From positions 1 to 6,636 of the forward strand of contig JAFHCF010000222.1 of assembly GCA_048497495.1 (NCBI GenBank): DNA of 6,636 bases, in the 5' to 3' direction. Positions within the stretch are counted from its first letter, which is position 1. Every line of letters starts with the position of its first letter. Positions 5,521 to 6,636 of this stretch are shown here, piece by piece. Source of the stretch: JAFHCF01 sp048497495 (GTDB lineage: Bacteria; Pseudomonadota; Alphaproteobacteria; Rhizobiales; Ancalomicrobiaceae). The position numbers and the translations under genes were made by a program. The notes beneath the pieces are model-generated. The model did no database searches. It worked only from the letters and a program-made list of their open reading frames with translations, and was not told the origin of the DNA.

Positions 5521-6188
5521 GGACGCCGCCCCGCGGCGCGCGCGGCGAGAGCCGCGTCGACGGCGGCGCGAAGGGTCCGCGCCGCGGCGGCCGGGTCGTC
5601 GGCCATGAAGATCTCCGAAATCACCGCGATGCCGTCGGCGCCGGCGGCGATCGCCTCGCCGGCGTTGGCGGCGGTGATGCCGGCGATGGCGCCGACGGGC
5701 AAGTCGGGACGACGGGCGCGGACCCGGGCCGCGAGGTCGGCGAGGCCGGCGAGGCCGACCGGCGGGTCGGGGTTCACCTTGGAGGCGGTGGCGAAGACGC
5801 CGCCGATGCAGACGTAGGAGACCGCGTCGAGCGGGACGGCGGCGGCATCGGCGGCGGACTTGACCGTCTGGCCGACGATGGCGAGGGGGCCGAGAAGGCG
5901 GCGGGCATCCTCCGGACGCATGTCCTCCTGGCCGACGTGGGCGCCGTGGGCGCCCGCGGCGAGCGCCACGTCGACGCGATCGTTGACGATCAGCGGCACG
6001 GTGGTGCCGGCGAGCGCCGCGAGGATCTCGCGGGTGCGCGCCACCATGGTCCAGGTCGCCGCGTCCTTGTCGCGGTATTGCAGGAGGGTGGCGCCGCCGG
6101 CGACCGCCGCGCGCGCCATGTCGGCGAGGGGGCGTCCACGGGTCCGGCCGGGATCGAGGATGGCGTGCAGGCGGATGTCGCAGGTCAT
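5517..6188 (-). CDS. thiE: Thiamine-phosphate synthase
   Basis: A 223-residue TIM-barrel enzyme that condenses HMP pyrophosphate with hydroxyethylthiazole phosphate to give thiamine phosphate. Seen in order are LLQYRDKD (35-42, pyrophosphate-binding region), VNDRVDVAL (68-76), AHVGQEDM (83-90, with the metal-binding Asp89), CIGGVFATASK (127-137) and AIAGITAANAGEAIAAGADG (167-186), the C-terminal phosphate-binding region. It has features I associate with the rhizobial ThiE form: Tyr38 before RDK, GQTVKS at 106-111 where many ThiE proteins have a GxSxH-like segment, VNPDPP after the ATASK motif, and IAGI in place of the common IGGI. Key residues look intact, so it should be active. The start at 6188 shares ATGA with the thiM stop, and the stop shares ATGA with the thiD start. 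Confidence 0.95.
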   Translation of the reverse strand: MTCDIRLHAILDPGRTRGRPLADMARAAVAGGATLLQYRDKDAATWTMVARTREILAALAGTTVPLIVNDRVDVALAAGAHGAHVGQEDMRPEDARRLLGPLAIVGQTVKSAADAAAVPLDAVSYVCIGGVFATASKVNPDPPVGLAGLADLAARVRARRPDLPVGAIAGITAANAGEAIAAGADGIAVISEIFMADDPAAAARTLRAAVDAALAARAAGRRP

Positions 6189-6636
6189 CGGATCTTCGCG
6201 CGCTCCATGAGGGTTTCGGCATCGAGCGCGTAGAGCGCGTCGACGATTTCGACGGCGAAACTGCCGGGGCCATGGGCCGAGGCCGCGGCGATCTCGCCGG
6301 CCACCCCGGTCGCCACCAGGGCGGCGACGGCGGCGGTGACGGGATCGGGCTCGACGGCGCGGAAGGCGGCGGCGATGGCGATCGCCGCGCAGCCCATCGC
6401 CGTCACCCGGTCCATCAGCGGGTGGCCGTTGGCGATCCTGACCAGCCGCCTGCCGTCGGTGACGATGTCGACCTCGCCGGTCACCGCCAGGGTCGAGATG
6501 GCGCGGACGGCGAATTCGCGCACCGCCGGCTCGCCCGCCTCGATTCCCGCGAGGCCGAGGAATTCGGCGTGGTTGGCATGCACCAGCGCCGGCTCGAGCT
6601 CGATCAGGCGTCGGGCGAAGTCGAGCCGCGACGGCG
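6185..6636 (-). CDS. thiM: Hydroxyethylthiazole kinase, 3' part (5' end off the window)
   Basis: The visible 149 residues are the C-terminal part of ThiM, the ribokinase-fold enzyme that phosphorylates 4-methyl-5-(2-hydroxyethyl)thiazole for salvage. Reading inward from the right edge the frame gives FARRLIELEPALVHANHAE, then ITSL-like segments as AISTLAVTGEVDIVTDG, then the catalytic-loop region VTAMGCAAIAIAAAF, where the usual ThiM pattern is close to GTGC with a conserved Cys; the Cys is kept here. The family is about 260-270 residues long, so roughly 115 are missing to the right. An in-frame GTG at 6583 is internal (it is the Val of ALVHANH), not a start. It is translationally coupled to thiE. 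Identity is supported by both sequence and gene order. Confidence 0.92.
   Translation of the reverse strand, partial: PSRLDFARRLIELEPALVHANHAEFLGLAGIEAGEPAVREFAVRAISTLAVTGEVDIVTDGRRLVRIANGHPLMDRVTAMGCAAIAIAAAFRAVEPDPVTAAVAALVATGVAGEIAAASAHGPGSFAVEIVDALYALDAETLMERAKIR

Noticed and set aside
4363..5817. A long plus-strand open frame opposite thiD and thiE
   Set aside because: It is antisense to two unmistakable thiamine genes, and its translation has no recognisable domain.
1..6636. tRNA, rRNA, insertion sequence or phage attachment features
   Set aside because: No cloverleaf, rRNA-like stretch, transposase motif or terminal inverted repeat pair was seen on reading either strand.

Overview
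The window is a very GC-rich stretch (roughly 70% by eye) with the gene style of an alphaproteobacterium, most likely a member of the Hyphomicrobiales (Rhizobiales). This rests on the thiM-thiE-thiD gene order, the rhizobial flavour of ThiE, the TakP-like TRAP binding protein and the LpxH-like phosphoesterase/GT4 glycosyltransferase pair. Genus cannot be fixed from the sequence alone. From about position 296 to the right edge every recognisable gene lies on the minus strand. Only the extreme left edge carries plus-strand material.

Layout, left to right. Positions 1-212 hold three tandem copies of an 86-87 bp unit. Each copy has a 39-bp segment that reads as the last 12 codons plus stop of a gene, followed in the first two copies by a hairpin-forming linker. 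A strong intrinsic terminator follows at 241-268. Next, on the minus strand, come a GNAT acetyltransferase (296-970) and a MarR-family regulator (967-1485). They overlap by 4 bp and are preceded by a 16-bp perfect palindrome inside an AT-rich promoter island (about 1508-1548). Then come a GT4 glycosyltransferase (1623-2663) and an LpxH-like metallophosphoesterase (2660-3463), also overlapping by 4 bp, with a 20-bp dyad just upstream. A Tat-exported TRAP-type solute-binding protein without membrane subunits in view occupies 3552-4634. The right end is the thiamine salvage/synthesis cluster thiD (4717-5520), thiE (5517-6188) and the 3' part of thiM (6185 to beyond 6636).

How the genes work together. 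ThiM makes hydroxyethylthiazole phosphate, ThiD makes HMP pyrophosphate, and ThiE joins them into thiamine phosphate. The three frames overlap by 4 bp each, so they form one translationally coupled operon whose promoter (and any TPP riboswitch) lies off the right edge. The metallophosphoesterase/glycosyltransferase pair looks like a cell-envelope glycolipid or polysaccharide module. The MarR/GNAT pair looks like a self-regulated two-gene unit, with the palindrome as the probable operator. The TRAP binding protein is an orphan in view. Transcription of the minus-strand block ends at or near the 241-268 hairpin.

Most of the window is ordinary chromosomal content. The least explained signals are the tandem repeat of a gene 3' end at the left edge, the MarR palindrome, the dyad before the phosphoesterase, and the phosphoesterase-glycosyltransferase pair.
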